64,000 bases of DNA, taken from contig JAVLUZ010000157.1 in NCBI GenBank assembly GCA_036768485.1, positions 11,116,422 to 11,180,421 on the forward strand, read 5' to 3'. Below the pieces are notes generated by a model. The model worked only from the letters and a program-made list of their open reading frames with translations. It was not told the DNA's origin and searched no databases. Both the position numbers and the translations under genes were made by a program. This document shows, piece by piece, positions 63,180 through 64,000 of the stretch; the first letter of the stretch is position 1, and each line of letters opens with the position of its first letter. Source of the stretch: Mermis nigrescens (taxonomy: Eukaryota; Nematoda; Enoplea; Mermithida; Mermithidae).

Positions 63180-64000
63180 ATTTTAAACAGCCGACAAACG
63201 AATTGAAAAAGAGGGAGAAGAAAATTAGATGAGTTTAAAGAAATATAAGAGAAGGGAAATGGAAATTTGAAAAATTAGATAAATCGCACCGTTTCGAAAA
63301 AATATGACAAATAAAATTTTTATCATGTTATTTGTGATAGAATTGCTGAATTCTTGATTAGTACCATGTTGATTATTACATGGGAATATTCCCAAACTCA
63401 AAACACTCGCGGACCCTCTGAAATCCATTTCTATTTTTTTTGTTTTTTTTCGCTATTCTTTCATGAAGTCAGTTGATAAATCTTGATGAGAAACGGAACT
63501 ATGGAAGAAGAAGTCTATCACCCATACTCATCCCGTTTATCACATTTTTTAGTTTGAAATTTTTCCGATTCAACTGGCCACCAAAATTTCGGTCCTTTCA
63601 ACGTTTGGTCATGAAGTCGATATCAGAAGAGTAAAACTTCTGTTCGCAGATAAATTATAACGGCATTATAAGTGTTATCTATCGCTTGGAAAATAATAGT
63701 CATTTCCATAAAAGCCTGCGCTTCGAACTCATAATAACGTTCCATTTATTGACGTTCGATAAATGAAAAAAGAAAAATTTCTCAGGTTAAAAGAATGCTG
63801 GGAATGAAATTACTGCCATGGGTGTTAGTAGATTTTATTTGAACTTTCGTCGAAAATCTATAGTCTGTTTCATTTATCCGAGAGCTTTTTCAGTAAATGT
63901 TTTCGGAGGTTACAGTAACCCTTTCTTTCTTATTTACTGTAAGTCGCTAGATCTCACTTTAGCTACGTAGCAAACAAGGGTTTTCGATAACATTTTCGCG
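63180..64000. other. No gene or repeat recognised
   Basis: AT-rich. If the VWD/EGF gene continues, this is presumably intron. No exon with EGF spacing was seen. Confidence 0.35.

Overview
This is AT-rich animal (invertebrate metazoan) DNA. The support is spliced exons with GT-AG borders, a secreted protein with VWD, C8, TIL and EGF domains, a CR1/L2-type LINE whose ORF1 starts with a PHD finger, long (TA)n and (CA)n microsatellites and dense families of small DNA transposons. Nothing looks bacterial. The species cannot be fixed from the sequence.

Layout. 1-6.8 kb: gene-free, with small repeat families, CCAA-rich low-complexity tracts and a structure bounded by inverted 17-bp minisatellites. 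6.8-18.6 kb: three DNA transposons nested inside one another, each with a perfect 8-bp target duplication. The outer one is a hAT-like element (6824-18629). Near its right tip sits a minisatellite-cored element (9563-18623), and inside that minisatellite sits an 8.15-kb foldback (9994-18143) whose arms are inverted arrays of a ~270-bp satellite. 18.6-22.7 kb: an apparently full-length LINE whose ORF1 and ORF2 share a frame and are separated by one TAG. 22.9-25.4 kb: a decayed tyrosine-recombinase gene split by a small TIR element. 25.8 kb: a (CA)n tract.

29.1-62.1 kb: one plus-strand gene, reconstructed here as 11 exons plus an optional 9-nt microexon. It runs from a signal peptide through VWD, C8 and TIL modules to EGF-like modules, with compatible reading phases at every proposed junction, and probably continues past the last exon seen. 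Its introns are loaded with repeats. The 12.9-kb intron at 33.1-46.0 kb holds a 3.45-kb higher-order repeat in direct tandem plus a diverged inverted copy. Each unit has a GC-rich hairpin, a 2.4-kb body, an 0.8-kb element with ~185-bp TIRs, and usually a (TA)n tract.

Best leads: the triple nest with its giant satellite palindrome and possible captured exons; a second copy of the middle element with its pre-insertion site preserved in a paralogous repeat; inversion of a transposon core between otherwise matching duplicates; two unrelated elements bounded by inverted 17-bp minisatellites; and the in-frame TAG joining the LINE ORFs. All family names rest on reading termini, motifs and target duplications by eye. 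No database search was possible.
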